Part shown: positions 18,364 to 26,740 of the stretch, piece by piece
Numbering within the stretch: the stretch's first letter is position 1
Layout of the letters: each line of letters starts with the position of its first letter
Source: Fusobacterium naviforme
GTDB taxonomy: Bacteria > Bacillota > Clostridia > Lachnospirales > Lachnospiraceae
DNA length: 64,000 nt
Reading direction: 5' to 3'
Assembly (NCBI GenBank): GCA_003014445.1
Contig: PYGH01000009.1
Coordinates: 1-64,000 of the forward strand
Notes under the pieces: generated by a model
Database searches by the model: none
Seen by the model: the letters and a program-made list of their open reading frames with translations, nothing else
Told to the model about the DNA's origin: nothing
Translations under genes and position numbers: made by a program

Positions 18364-18392
18364 TTGACAAAGCAACAGCACTATGGTATTCT
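18364..18392 (+). promoter_or_regulatory. Promoter of tRNA-Thr
   Basis: TTGACA (18364-18369), 17 bp, TATTCT (18387-18392), 40 bp before the mature tRNA start. Perfect -35 and 4/6 -10. Confidence 0.7.
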
Positions 18393-18431
18393 ACCAAAGC
18401 TTGATTGAGAGCAATCTCGATTTGGCACAAA

Positions 18432-18504
18432 GCTGATGTAGCACAGTCGGTAGTGCGTCGCATTGGTAGTGCGGAGGTCACGGGTCCGATTCCCGTCATC
18501 AGCT
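18432..18504 (+). tRNA. tRNA-Thr (anticodon GGT)
   Basis: 73-nt cloverleaf. Acceptor GCTGATG/CATCAGC with discriminator T; D-stem GCAC/GTGC; anticodon stem TCGCA/TGCGG around loop TTGGTAG, anticodon GGT; T-arm ACGGG-TCCGATT-CCCGT. CCA is not encoded. It has its own promoter and terminator and stands alone between oppositely oriented genes. Confidence 0.94.
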
Positions 18505-18514
18505 CTGAACAGAG

Positions 18515-18551
18515 AGCGGAAACCTTGAATTTTCAGGGTCTCCGTTTTTTT
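18515..18551 (+). terminator. Terminator of tRNA-Thr
   Basis: Stem built from CGGA...ACC-TTGAA and TTCA-GGT...TCCG, followed by seven T residues (18545-18551). Confidence 0.8.
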
Positions 18552-18649
18552 ATTTTGTAGCATCGTCCCCTCTTCTTTCGAGGTTTTATTCTAAAAGCTT
18601 TGATGATATTTTTCAATTGCGCATAGGTGATTACAGGGCTGTTTTTGCG

Positions 18650-18683
18650 TGATAGATCATGAATGTGAATGATTGATCTATCA
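18650..18683. repeat. Perfect 10-bp inverted repeat in a gene-free stretch
   Basis: TGATAGATCA (18650-18659) and TGATCTATCA (18674-18683) with a 14-nt spacer, in the 266-bp gap between tRNA-Thr and recO. There is no T-run, so it is not a standard terminator; it could be an operator or a small cruciform. Nothing else is seen in the gap. Confidence 0.5.
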
Positions 18684-18770
18684 TCTATCTCTTTGATATA
18701 GGATTAAGAGGGGATATTTACAAAAAGCTGAATGTTTAGAATGTTGAATATGACAATTTTTAATTTCCTC

Positions 18771-19418
18771 TCACAGAAGCTTCAGTATCTCCAGCGAATG
18801 GAGCGTCCTGTCCACATAGCGATGGAGCGAGGCGTCCACGTTTTCGCCGAGCTCTGCGAGACTCTCCTCACTTATGGCAAAGGTATAGAGCTTCTCCAGC
18901 GGCGCAGTGCAGATATAGTGCCAGGTATAGGCGCAGCCCTCCCCGCTCCTCAGCGGCGGTTCCGGGTCATAGCTTCCGTCCGTGACCATGCTGCGAAGCT
19001 CAAAGATGCGGCGCGTCAGTTCCCTCGGGAGAGCGGGCTTTTGCAGTGCGAGGAGACTGAAGTACAGGAGCTTTAAGTAGCGCGGTTCCGGCGCATACTC
19101 CCTGTTGTAGTAATCCATCAGCTCCAGAAAATAGGTTCCGTAGCAGGTGCTCTCCACGTCCAGCGTGAGCGACTCAAAGTAATTTGCGATCTCTGCGCCC
19201 TCCAACGTATAGCTGTCACGTCCCTGAAACAGACTGAACTTTCCATATGCAAAGGGCCGGGTCACCCCCATAAAGGGGCTGCCCGGCCTTCCTGCACCGC
19301 GGGCAAAGAAGGAGAGCTTCCCCTGCTCCAGCGTAAGGAGCGCGACTCTTCGGTCCCGCTCCCCGACCGGCATAACACTCAGCACCATACCGGTGACCTC
19401 AATCACTCCGTTCCTCAT
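18771..19418 (-). CDS. recO: RecO recombination mediator, short form
   Basis: 215-aa DNA repair protein that helps RecA load onto SSB-coated DNA. N-terminal OB fold: VTGMVLSVMPVGERDRRVALLT, KLSFFARGAGRPGSPFMG. The helical part follows (YYNREYAPEPRYLKLLYFSLLAL). The usual four-cysteine zinc site between the two halves of the C-terminal domain is not visible (only GEGCAYTWHYICT), and the protein is about 30 residues shorter than typical. Position directly after era is the usual clostridial order. Confidence 0.9.
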   Translation of the reverse strand: MRNGVIEVTGMVLSVMPVGERDRRVALLTLEQGKLSFFARGAGRPGSPFMGVTRPFAYGKFSLFQGRDSYTLEGAEIANYFESLTLDVESTCYGTYFLELMDYYNREYAPEPRYLKLLYFSLLALQKPALPRELTRRIFELRSMVTDGSYDPEPPLRSGEGCAYTWHYICTAPLEKLYTFAISEESLAELGENVDASLHRYVDRTLHSLEILKLL

Positions 19419-19463
19419 GCCTCTCCCGACCTCTTGAAAAACAGCTGCTCATCCGTATGCGCC

Positions 19464-20363
19464 TTATTTCCTAAGACTCCTCATATCATAACCGAAGGAC
19501 TTAAGCTGCGTGTCATTGTCACGCCACTCCTTTCGCACCTTGACCCAGAGCTTCAGATTCACCTTTGCCTCCGTCAGCTCCTCTATCGCAATGCGCGCCC
19601 CTGTCCCGATGCGCTTCAGCATCTGACCGCCTCTGCCGATAATCATTCCCTTGTGGGACTCCCTCTCGCAGACGATATTCGCGTCCAGATCTATGATTCC
19701 GTCCTCCCGTTCCTTCATCCGCTCCACTGTGACCGCGATGCCGTGCGGAACCTCGTCCCGCAGAAGACGCAGCGCCTGTTCCCTGATGAGCTCCGCAGCG
19801 ATATCCCGCATTGGCTCCTCCGTGACCGTGTCCTCATCATAGAACATCGGTCCCTCCGGCAGAAGCTGATACAGAGTGTCCAGCAAAAGCTCCAGATTCT
19901 CGCTCCGGAGAGCGGAGACCGCCACAAGCTCTTTGGGCCTCGCAAAGCTCTGATACTTTTCTATGCTCTCCGCCAGCGCCTTTCTGTCCTTCACTTTGTC
20001 CGTCTTATTGACAACCAGCACCAGTGGCCGGTGATTTTTCTTCAGTTTCTCCGCGATCTCTGTCTCTGCCGCACCAATATACTCTGTGGCATCAACGATC
20101 CAGAGCAGCACATCCGCCTCCTCTATTGTCTTCTCTGCCACGTCCACCATGAAGCGCCCGAGCTTGTTCTTCGCGCGGGTCATCCCCGGCGTATCCTCAA
20201 AGACTATCTGACCGCGTGCATCTGTGTACACCGTGCGTATCTGACTTCTGGTAGTCTGTGCCTTCTCGGAGGTGATAGCGATCTTCTGACCAATCAGGTG
20301 ATTCATCAGCGTCGACTTCCCCACATTCGGGCGCCCGATCAGGGCTACAAATCCTGACTTCAT
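19464..20363 (-). CDS. era: Era GTPase
   Basis: 299-aa essential GTPase in 16S rRNA and 30S maturation. G1 GRPNVGKST, G2 region TTRSQI, G3 DTPGM, G4 NKTD and a C-terminal KH domain with IIGRGGQMLKRIG are all present. The ATG at 20363 matches family starts and overlaps the stop of the M16 peptidase gene by 4 bp. recO follows 45 bp later, so era-recO form one unit with the peptidase. Confidence 0.97.
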   Translation of the reverse strand: MKSGFVALIGRPNVGKSTLMNHLIGQKIAITSEKAQTTRSQIRTVYTDARGQIVFEDTPGMTRAKNKLGRFMVDVAEKTIEEADVLLWIVDATEYIGAAETEIAEKLKKNHRPLVLVVNKTDKVKDRKALAESIEKYQSFARPKELVAVSALRSENLELLLDTLYQLLPEGPMFYDEDTVTEEPMRDIAAELIREQALRLLRDEVPHGIAVTVERMKEREDGIIDLDANIVCERESHKGMIIGRGGQMLKRIGTGARIAIEELTEAKVNLKLWVKVRKEWRDNDTQLKSFGYDMRSLRK

Positions 20364-23329
20364 CTCTCTTCCTTCTGCGCCTGAAACAGCGGCTTTACTT
20401 CTGTGAATGCCTGCTCCTCCTTCCGAAGCTGGCTCTCGTTTCCAATCACACACTTTGCGCCGTCAGACAGCACGGCGCGAAGGAGCGGCGCCAGCGCGCG
20501 GATATCCGCAGGCTCTGCATTCAGGATCTCGTCTCTCTCCCTCTGAAGATCCTCGTCTGTCACATGTGAATAATATGCAGACAGGCCGCGCAGTCCTGCC
20601 TGCTTGGGTGTGAGCGGACTGTCGAGCTCCGCGATGGTTCCGATGATACTCTTTGTCATCTCGCGCTCATCCGCGGTGAACTGCTCTGCAAATTCTGCGA
20701 TTCCGTCATAGATCCGGTCCGTCTCCAAAAGCTTCGGATCTCGATAAGAGGCAAAGCCCGCGCTCCCGCTGCGCCCAAAGCTCGCTGCACAGCCGTATGC
20801 GCCGCCGAGCACCCGAATATTGTTCCAGAGATAATCATAGCTCAGCAGCAGCTTCAGCACGCGCAGCGCTCCCGTGTACGCGAAGCCGTGCTCCTTAAAG
20901 TTTCCGCTGCGTGCCACATAGTTCACCTGGGACGCAGTGGAAAAGCCCTCGCGCCGCACATCGCGCTTCCACAAAAAGCGCTGCGGACGCTTTGCACCTG
21001 CCGGAAAGCTCTCACGATACCCCTCCAGTGCCCTGCGCACTGCGGCATAGCCCTCTGCGTCACAGCTTAAATGCACCGTGATATTGTCCGCCGTAAAGAT
21101 GCGCGCTGCGAGCTCCTCAAGCGTCTCTGCAATCCGTGCCGTCTCGGCGTCATCCATCGCTGCAAGCTGCTCCAGATGCTTAAAATACGCAATGCCCCGC
21201 GTCGCGTCTCCAAAGGCCGCGTCTGCGGAGAGGCAGGCTCCCGCGCGAATCAGTGCCATCACATGTCCCGCCGAGGTCAGCTTGTCCTTAAGACCCGCCT
21301 TTACCTCATTTAAGTTGTCCCTAAGGCGCTTCCCGTCCGCAAAGCTTGTACCAAGAAGCATTTCCCGCATGGTCTTCAACAGAAAATCCACCTTCTCTGC
21401 AAGTGCCTTTCCGCTCGCAAAAAAGAGAGAGCTGTTCTTCCCTGCACTTAGAAGATCCGGATAACTCTCCATGCCAAAGCCGATGCCGCCGCTGTTTAAA
21501 TTGATCAGCGTGGAGAGCTCACTGTAGCTGTGACTCTCCGTGTCCATATAGCCCAGCACGTCGCGCAGGAGTGCAAGAGAGGAGAGCTCACTGAGCGACA
21601 GACTTCCGCAGTCAAAATCAAGACGCAGGTAGACAATACCGGAGGTGAAGACCTCCGTCCAGACGACAGGGAGTCCCGCGATCTCCTCGGTCTTAAAGTT
21701 CAGCTTCTCAGCGCCGCGGTCAATATCTCCCCGCTTAAGCAGCGGAATCCTTAAGAGATCCTCCTGCTTCGAGGGCTCACTCTGATAGGCCTTCAGCTCC
21801 CGTGTCTCCCAGACAATGCGCTCCCTCTCCTCCCGGCTCATCTGTGCCGCGATCTCCCGGAGCTTCTCGTTTCTTTTCTCCTCCTGCTTTGCCGTGAGCC
21901 CGCTGACCGGCTTCAGTATGACCAGCGCCTCATTCGGGTTGTCCAGCAGATAGTCCCTGATGATCCCCTCAAAGAAATCCTCATCGACCTTCTTCCTAAG
22001 CTCAGAAAACAGCCCGTCAAAGCGAAGGTGCATGCAGGGATCCGCGTCATAGAGCCAGCTGTTGAAACTCTCAATTCCATATATCAGTCCCTTCGGATAG
22101 GAGCCGAAATCTGCCTCCCTTGCCCGAAATTCCGCAGAATTCAGCGCAGCCTTTACCATTTTGTGATCCAGCGCTCCCCCGGCAAGAGCCCGCAGGGTAT
22201 CCCGCACCACAGCGAGAAACTGCTCCTTCTGATCCAGCGCAACATGCTTTGCGTTCACAGCAAAATAAGGCTCGCGTATTCCATAGCTGTAGCCGCCGTA
22301 CACATCCTCACCGATGCCTGCCTGAATGAGCGCATCGTGCAGCGGCGCCCCCGGAACCTCAAGCAGCACATATTCCAGCGCCTGAAACGCGTTGCAGAGC
22401 AGCGGATCCAGCTCACCGCCGACGCGCATATTGAGGGAGAAATAAGCCGCATGATCCTCTGACTCGCTCTCCGCGATGGAATATTCAAACAGCTTTTCCA
22501 CCGGTGCCCTGAGCGGCGCGGGGAGCTTCAGCTCCGAATCCAGCGGACGCCTCTCATACTTCGAGAGGTACTCCCGGTCCATGTAGTCCAGCCGCTCCGC
22601 CATATCCGTGTTTCCGTAGAGGTAAATAAAAGAATTCGTCGGATGATAGTAGCGGCTGTGGAAATCCAGATAAGACTCATAGCTCAGCTCCGGGATGCAG
22701 TCCGGGTCTCCTCCGGACTCCTCCGCATAGGGATGTCCCGGAAAGAGCGCCTCATTCACCGCGCGCTCCATCACGCCGTCCACAGAGGAATACACCCCCT
22801 TCATCTCATTGTAGACAACGCCGTTGTAGCTCAGCGGGCCGTCCGCGCTCTCCGCCTCGTAATGCCAGCCCTCCTGCAGGAATATCTTCTTCTCCTGATA
22901 GAGTCTCGGATGAAACACCGCATCCAGATACACGTCCATGAGATTATGAAAATCCGTGTCATTGCAGCTTGCGACAGGATAGAGCGTCTTATCCGGATAG
23001 GTCATCGCGTTCAGAAAGGTGTTGAGCGAGCCCTTCACGAGCTCCACAAAGGGATCCTTCGCAGGATACTTCTCCGAGCCGCAGAGCACGGTGTGCTCCA
23101 CAATGTGGGCAACGCCCGTGGAGTCGCGGGAAGGCGTGCGAAAGCCGATCGTGAAGACCTTGTTGTTGTCGTCGGAGAGCAGCAGGAACACCCGCGCTCC
23201 CGTTCTTCTGTGTTCCATACTGACCGCGACTGCACCGATCTCCGGGATATCCGTCTCCTTTAAATATGTGTACGCGGGTAATGTCTTCAGTGCCGCTGTT
23301 CTTTCGCTGCGATTCCGAATTTCTGCCAT
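20360..23329 (-). CDS. M16C (insulinase/presequence protease-like) metallopeptidase
   Basis: 989-aa zinc peptidase with the inverted zinc motif HIVEH (in GVAHIVEHTVLCGSEKYPA) near residue 85, followed by the second half-barrel and the M16C-associated domain. Such enzymes form a closed chamber that degrades oligopeptides; many Firmicutes carry one in the cytosol. The start at 23329 was chosen from the MAEIRNRSERTAALK homology-like N-terminus. It overlaps era by 4 bp. Substrates are not known. Confidence 0.93.
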   Translation of the reverse strand: MAEIRNRSERTAALKTLPAYTYLKETDIPEIGAVAVSMEHRRTGARVFLLLSDDNNKVFTIGFRTPSRDSTGVAHIVEHTVLCGSEKYPAKDPFVELVKGSLNTFLNAMTYPDKTLYPVASCNDTDFHNLMDVYLDAVFHPRLYQEKKIFLQEGWHYEAESADGPLSYNGVVYNEMKGVYSSVDGVMERAVNEALFPGHPYAEESGGDPDCIPELSYESYLDFHSRYYHPTNSFIYLYGNTDMAERLDYMDREYLSKYERRPLDSELKLPAPLRAPVEKLFEYSIAESESEDHAAYFSLNMRVGGELDPLLCNAFQALEYVLLEVPGAPLHDALIQAGIGEDVYGGYSYGIREPYFAVNAKHVALDQKEQFLAVVRDTLRALAGGALDHKMVKAALNSAEFRAREADFGSYPKGLIYGIESFNSWLYDADPCMHLRFDGLFSELRKKVDEDFFEGIIRDYLLDNPNEALVILKPVSGLTAKQEEKRNEKLREIAAQMSREERERIVWETRELKAYQSEPSKQEDLLRIPLLKRGDIDRGAEKLNFKTEEIAGLPVVWTEVFTSGIVYLRLDFDCGSLSLSELSSLALLRDVLGYMDTESHSYSELSTLINLNSGGIGFGMESYPDLLSAGKNSSLFFASGKALAEKVDFLLKTMREMLLGTSFADGKRLRDNLNEVKAGLKDKLTSAGHVMALIRAGACLSADAAFGDATRGIAYFKHLEQLAAMDDAETARIAETLEELAARIFTADNITVHLSCDAEGYAAVRRALEGYRESFPAGAKRPQRFLWKRDVRREGFSTASQVNYVARSGNFKEHGFAYTGALRVLKLLLSYDYLWNNIRVLGGAYGCAASFGRSGSAGFASYRDPKLLETDRIYDGIAEFAEQFTADEREMTKSIIGTIAELDSPLTPKQAGLRGLSAYYSHVTDEDLQRERDEILNAEPADIRALAPLLRAVLSDGAKCVIGNESQLRKEEQAFTEVKPLFQAQKEER

Positions 23330-23502
23330 AAGTCTTCCTTTCTGTGTGATCGCGTCTTTATGCCGACGGTATAATCCCATCGGCCGGTATCATGGAAAGC
23401 AGCGTGCGATCCGCAGTTTCCCGGATCCTGCTTCCCTTCTGTCTGCCGGAGCTCTCCCGGCAACGATAAAGCTCAGAGTGTTTCAAAGCCCCGCCGCTTT
23501 AC

Positions 23503-24336
23503 TCACAGCCTACCCAGGAACTTGTCCTTTAAGAGCGCCGCGCACTCCCGCAGCATAAAATGCGGGAAGAGTACCAGATCTGTGGCCACGGGTATCCCAT
23601 AAATTTGCTGCTGTGACTGTTTTTTGGCAATATGCATTGCGCGATACAGATGATAGTCGGAGCTCAGCACGGCGATGCGCACCGGTCTCGACTCTGCGCT
23701 CAGGATCTCCATTCCCTGCACCGGGCTCACAAAAGCCGCCCGGGACTCGCTCTCCTCCGCCTCCCCGCGGACGCGGCGGATCAACGCACGGCTGTAGCTG
23801 ATATTTTCAAAGGTATTCTTTGACTGTATCTCCAGAAGCAGGCGCTCTGCCTTAAGACCGTTTTCGCAGAGATAATCTGCCATCACCTCTGCCTCCGAGC
23901 GGAGCGAGGAAACGTCTTGCCCGCCCGAGAGCACAAAACTGGTCTGCGGATTCTGTTCCGCATAGGCGAGCGTGCGGTCCAACCGCCGCTTCAGTGAGCG
24001 TGAGATCGTGCCGTCCGGTCTCACCTGCGCGCCGAGGACGATCACATACTCCGGATTCACAGGCTCCCCGGGATGCATCCCGGAGGCGATGCATACGCCT
24101 GCCGCGATCAATACCGCCGCGAGAGAGAAGGTCGCCGTATGTACCGCCGTGACAAGCCAGAGCGGAATCTGTCTCCACTCATGCCTGTAACCCCAGGCCA
24201 CCGCCGCATTGCAGAGCGAGAGAAACGCAAAGCAGAGCCAGATCTGACTCTGCGCCAGAAACTGACCCGCATAGATCGTCGCAACGATCCAGTAACCGAG
24301 GCACAGAAGAAAGCCCGCGGTGAAAAATACACTCAT
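23503..24336 (-). CDS. YdcF/SanA family membrane protein (DUF218)
   Basis: 277 aa. Three or four hydrophobic segments occupy about residues 1-90 (FFTAGFLLCLGYWIVATIYA and others), followed by a DUF218 domain: YVIVLGAQVRPDGTIS, FVLSGGQDVSSLRSEAEVM, and VLSSDYHLYRAM. Members are linked to cell-envelope or vancomycin-sensitivity functions, with unknown chemistry. Start at 24336 with AAGGAG upstream. It lies 12 bp after the TrhP gene and probably belongs to that operon. Confidence 0.88.
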   Translation of the reverse strand: MSVFFTAGFLLCLGYWIVATIYAGQFLAQSQIWLCFAFLSLCNAAVAWGYRHEWRQIPLWLVTAVHTATFSLAAVLIAAGVCIASGMHPGEPVNPEYVIVLGAQVRPDGTISRSLKRRLDRTLAYAEQNPQTSFVLSGGQDVSSLRSEAEVMADYLCENGLKAERLLLEIQSKNTFENISYSRALIRRVRGEAEESESRAAFVSPVQGMEILSAESRPVRIAVLSSDYHLYRAMHIAKKQSQQQIYGIPVATDLVLFPHFMLRECAALLKDKFLGRL

Positions 24337-24347
24337 GTATCCGCTCC

Positions 24348-25589
24348 TTACTTCAGCTCTGCAGTCTCCACACGCAGCAGCTCTCCGGGCTCCGCTGCCG
24401 GACACAGCTCCACATGCAGCGACTCCAGCGGATGCGGCGCGCTCTCCTCCCGCATGCCCTCGTCGTTCTCGATCGAGAGCACCTCTGAGATCACATCGCT
24501 CCCGTCCTTCTTCATGATTTCTATCCTGTCGCCGACCGAAAACTTATTTTTCTGCCGGAAGCAGGCGCGCCCCTGTTTGTCCAGGCGCTCCACGGTTCCC
24601 AGATAAGTGTAGCTCCGCGTGTAGGTATTGTTCTCGTAGATCTGCGCGTCCTCCGAGGGTCTGCCAAAAAAGAAGCCGGTCGTGAACTCCCGGTAGGTGC
24701 ATTTTCCGATCTCTCGCCTGTACTCCTCAAGATGCGACGCATAGAGTGCGGGATCCTTCAAATAATCATCAATCGCCCGTCGGTAGGCGCGCGCATTGAC
24801 CGCGACGTAGAGCTCCGTCTTCATGCGCCCCTCAATCTTGAAGCTGTCTATCCCGGCCTCTATGAGCTCCGGAATATGCTCTATCATGCAGAGATCCCTG
24901 GAATTGAAGATGAAGGTCCCCCGCTCATTTTCATACACCGGCATATACTGCCCCGGGCGCTTCTCCTCCACCACCGCGTACTGCCAGCGACAGGGGTGGG
25001 TACAGGCTCCGCGGTTCGCATCCCGTCCGGAGAGAAAGCTGCTTAAGAGGCAGCGCCCCGAGTAGGAGATGCACATCGCACCGTGCACGAAGGTCTCAAT
25101 CTCCATCTCTTCCGGAATGTGTCTCCGAATATCCGCAATCTCCCTGAGAGAGAGCTCCCGCGCCGTCACGACGCGCTTTGCACCGAGCTCCCGCCAGAAG
25201 AGAAAGCTTCCGTAATTCGTATTGTTCGCCTGTGTGCTCACATGGAGCTCCGTGTCCGGACATATGCGCTTTGCCAGCATGAAGAGCGCCGGATCGGAGA
25301 CGATGAGCGCATCCGGCTGCATCTCCTTAAGCTCCTCAAAATAGTGCTCCGCCGCTGTGAGATCGTCATTGTGCGCAAGTATATTTGCGGTCACATAGAC
25401 CTTCTTTCCCCGCTCATGTGCGTAGCGTATGCCCTCCGCCATCTCCTCCGGCGAAAAGTTCTTCGCCATGGCACGGAGACCGAAGGCCTCCCCGCCGATA
25501 TAAACCGCGTCCGCTCCGTAGTCCAGCGCAGTCCTCAGCACTTTAAGACTGCCCGCCGGGAGCAGAAGCTCCGGTCTTTTTTCTCGCAT
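24348..25589 (-). CDS. trhP: U32 family protein, tRNA uridine 5-hydroxylation protein TrhP
   Basis: 413 aa. N-terminus PELLLPAGSLKVLRTALDYGADAVYIGG, cysteine cluster with CISYSGRCLLSSFLSGRDANRGACTHPC (split here into the motif CISYSGRCLLS and the GACTHPC part), and a C-terminal beta-barrel. The family takes part in making 5-hydroxyuridine at the wobble base of tRNA. The adjacent O-methyltransferase would convert ho5U to mo5U, as in Bacillus subtilis. I prefer the ATG at 25589 with AAAGGAAG; a GTG at 25607 overlapping the previous stop is possible. Confidence 0.9.
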   Translation of the reverse strand: MREKRPELLLPAGSLKVLRTALDYGADAVYIGGEAFGLRAMAKNFSPEEMAEGIRYAHERGKKVYVTANILAHNDDLTAAEHYFEELKEMQPDALIVSDPALFMLAKRICPDTELHVSTQANNTNYGSFLFWRELGAKRVVTARELSLREIADIRRHIPEEMEIETFVHGAMCISYSGRCLLSSFLSGRDANRGACTHPCRWQYAVVEEKRPGQYMPVYENERGTFIFNSRDLCMIEHIPELIEAGIDSFKIEGRMKTELYVAVNARAYRRAIDDYLKDPALYASHLEEYRREIGKCTYREFTTGFFFGRPSEDAQIYENNTYTRSYTYLGTVERLDKQGRACFRQKNKFSVGDRIEIMKKDGSDVISEVLSIENDEGMREESAPHPLESLHVELCPAAEPGELLRVETAELK

Positions 25590-25603
25590 AAGCTTCCTTT
25601 CTC

Positions 25604-26260
25604 TCACTCTGCCCCGGCGCGCTTCAGCGTCAGTGCAATTCCGTCCCCGCCCGGCAATATGCTCGTCTCCAGTCCCTCCGTGTGCGTCAGAACGTAGAGA
25701 TATTCCCTCATGCGGGCGTGTATGGTTCTGTCGCGGCGCGGCAGGGCAAAACGGGAATACGCGATGCTCCCCTCCTGCAATACATTATCCGAGAGGATAA
25801 TGCCGCCGGGTCTCAGACATTTTAAAAGATGCGGCAGCCAGTTCAAATACTGCCCTTTTGCCGCATCCATAAACACAAAGGAATATCGTTCCGCCGGAAG
25901 TCCGGGAAGGATTTCGCCGGCGTCGCCGGGAAGAAGCGTAATCCTCTCCCGATAGACACTGCGGCTTATGTTCCGCTGCGCGGCCTCGATGCGCGGCGCC
26001 CAGCTCTCTATCGTCGTGATGTGCGCATTCTCCGGGAGCACTGAGGCCATAACAAGGGCAGAATATCCCACCGCCGTTCCGACCTCCAAAAGCTCCTGCG
26101 GCTTCAGAATGAGAAGCAGCATCTTTAAAAAGCGCTCCGTATTCCGCCGGAGCACAGGAACCTCCGCTGTCTCCGCCTCCCGGCGCAGTGCCTCCAGCCA
26201 TGCAGCATTTCCCGGCTCAAGCGAATCAAGATAGGCCGTAATTTCAGGCGCAACAATCAT
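25604..26260 (-). CDS. trmR: O-methyltransferase, TrmR-like (tRNA 5-hydroxyuridine methylation)
   Basis: 218-aa class I methyltransferase. Motif I is LLEVGTAVGYSALVMA, with FVFMDAAKGQYLNWL and IILSDNVL following. The close link to trhP, with overlap or 14-bp spacing, supports a role as TrmR, which makes 5-methoxyuridine in tRNA. Without this context it would only be called a YrrM-type O-methyltransferase. It overlaps the MltG-like gene by 4 bp, the same yrrL-yrrM order as in Bacillus. Confidence 0.88.
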   Translation of the reverse strand: MIVAPEITAYLDSLEPGNAAWLEALRREAETAEVPVLRRNTERFLKMLLLILKPQELLEVGTAVGYSALVMASVLPENAHITTIESWAPRIEAAQRNISRSVYRERITLLPGDAGEILPGLPAERYSFVFMDAAKGQYLNWLPHLLKCLRPGGIILSDNVLQEGSIAYSRFALPRRDRTIHARMREYLYVLTHTEGLETSILPGGDGIALTLKRAGAE

Positions 26261-26658
26261 TTCTTATCTGTCTCCTCCGCTGTCTCCGGGCCTGCATCGA
26301 GCTGACGGAGCAACTCCTCCGCTGTCTCCGAGCTGTTCAGCTGGTAATGCCCCGGCTGTACCTCAAGATCAAAGAACAGTGCCTGCAGGCGCAGCGCCCA
26401 GACATTGTCCGCAACACCGCGCTTCAAAAGCAGCTCTGAGGCCTCCCAGAGATCCATGCCCTCAGGAATCGTCACATAGATGTTCTTTCCGGGAGGAGCA
26501 TCCTTCCCCTGCTCATAAAATGCGCTGTAGCCGAAGCGATACGCTACCGCCATGCCGCGCGCCAGAACCAGAAGCAGTCCGGCCGCAACCAGGACCCGCA
26601 CTGCAAGCCCGATGAGACCGGATGAGAAGCTGTTCAGTTTTTCGGCATTTCGATTCAT
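26257..26658 (-). CDS. Short MltG-like membrane protein
   Basis: 133 aa: a cytosolic N-terminus, one transmembrane helix (about 15-38, LIGLAVRVLVAAGLLLVLARG) and an external domain with VTIPEGMDLWEASELLLKRGV, which resembles the LysM-like N-terminal part of MltG/YceG transglycosylases. The catalytic domain is absent. Similar short forms stand at this place in other Lachnospiraceae, so it may be a real protein that binds glycan rather than a fragment. No catalytic glutamate can be identified. Confidence 0.75.
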   Translation of the reverse strand: MNRNAEKLNSFSSGLIGLAVRVLVAAGLLLVLARGMAVAYRFGYSAFYEQGKDAPPGKNIYVTIPEGMDLWEASELLLKRGVADNVWALRLQALFFDLEVQPGHYQLNSSETAEELLRQLDAGPETAEETDKK

Positions 26659-26740
26659 AAGCTCTGCTCCGTTTCAAAGCTGTGCGGCCTTGATAGTACG
26701 CTCCGTGAGAGCTTCTTCCCCTCCAAAGGCTGCCTGCTTC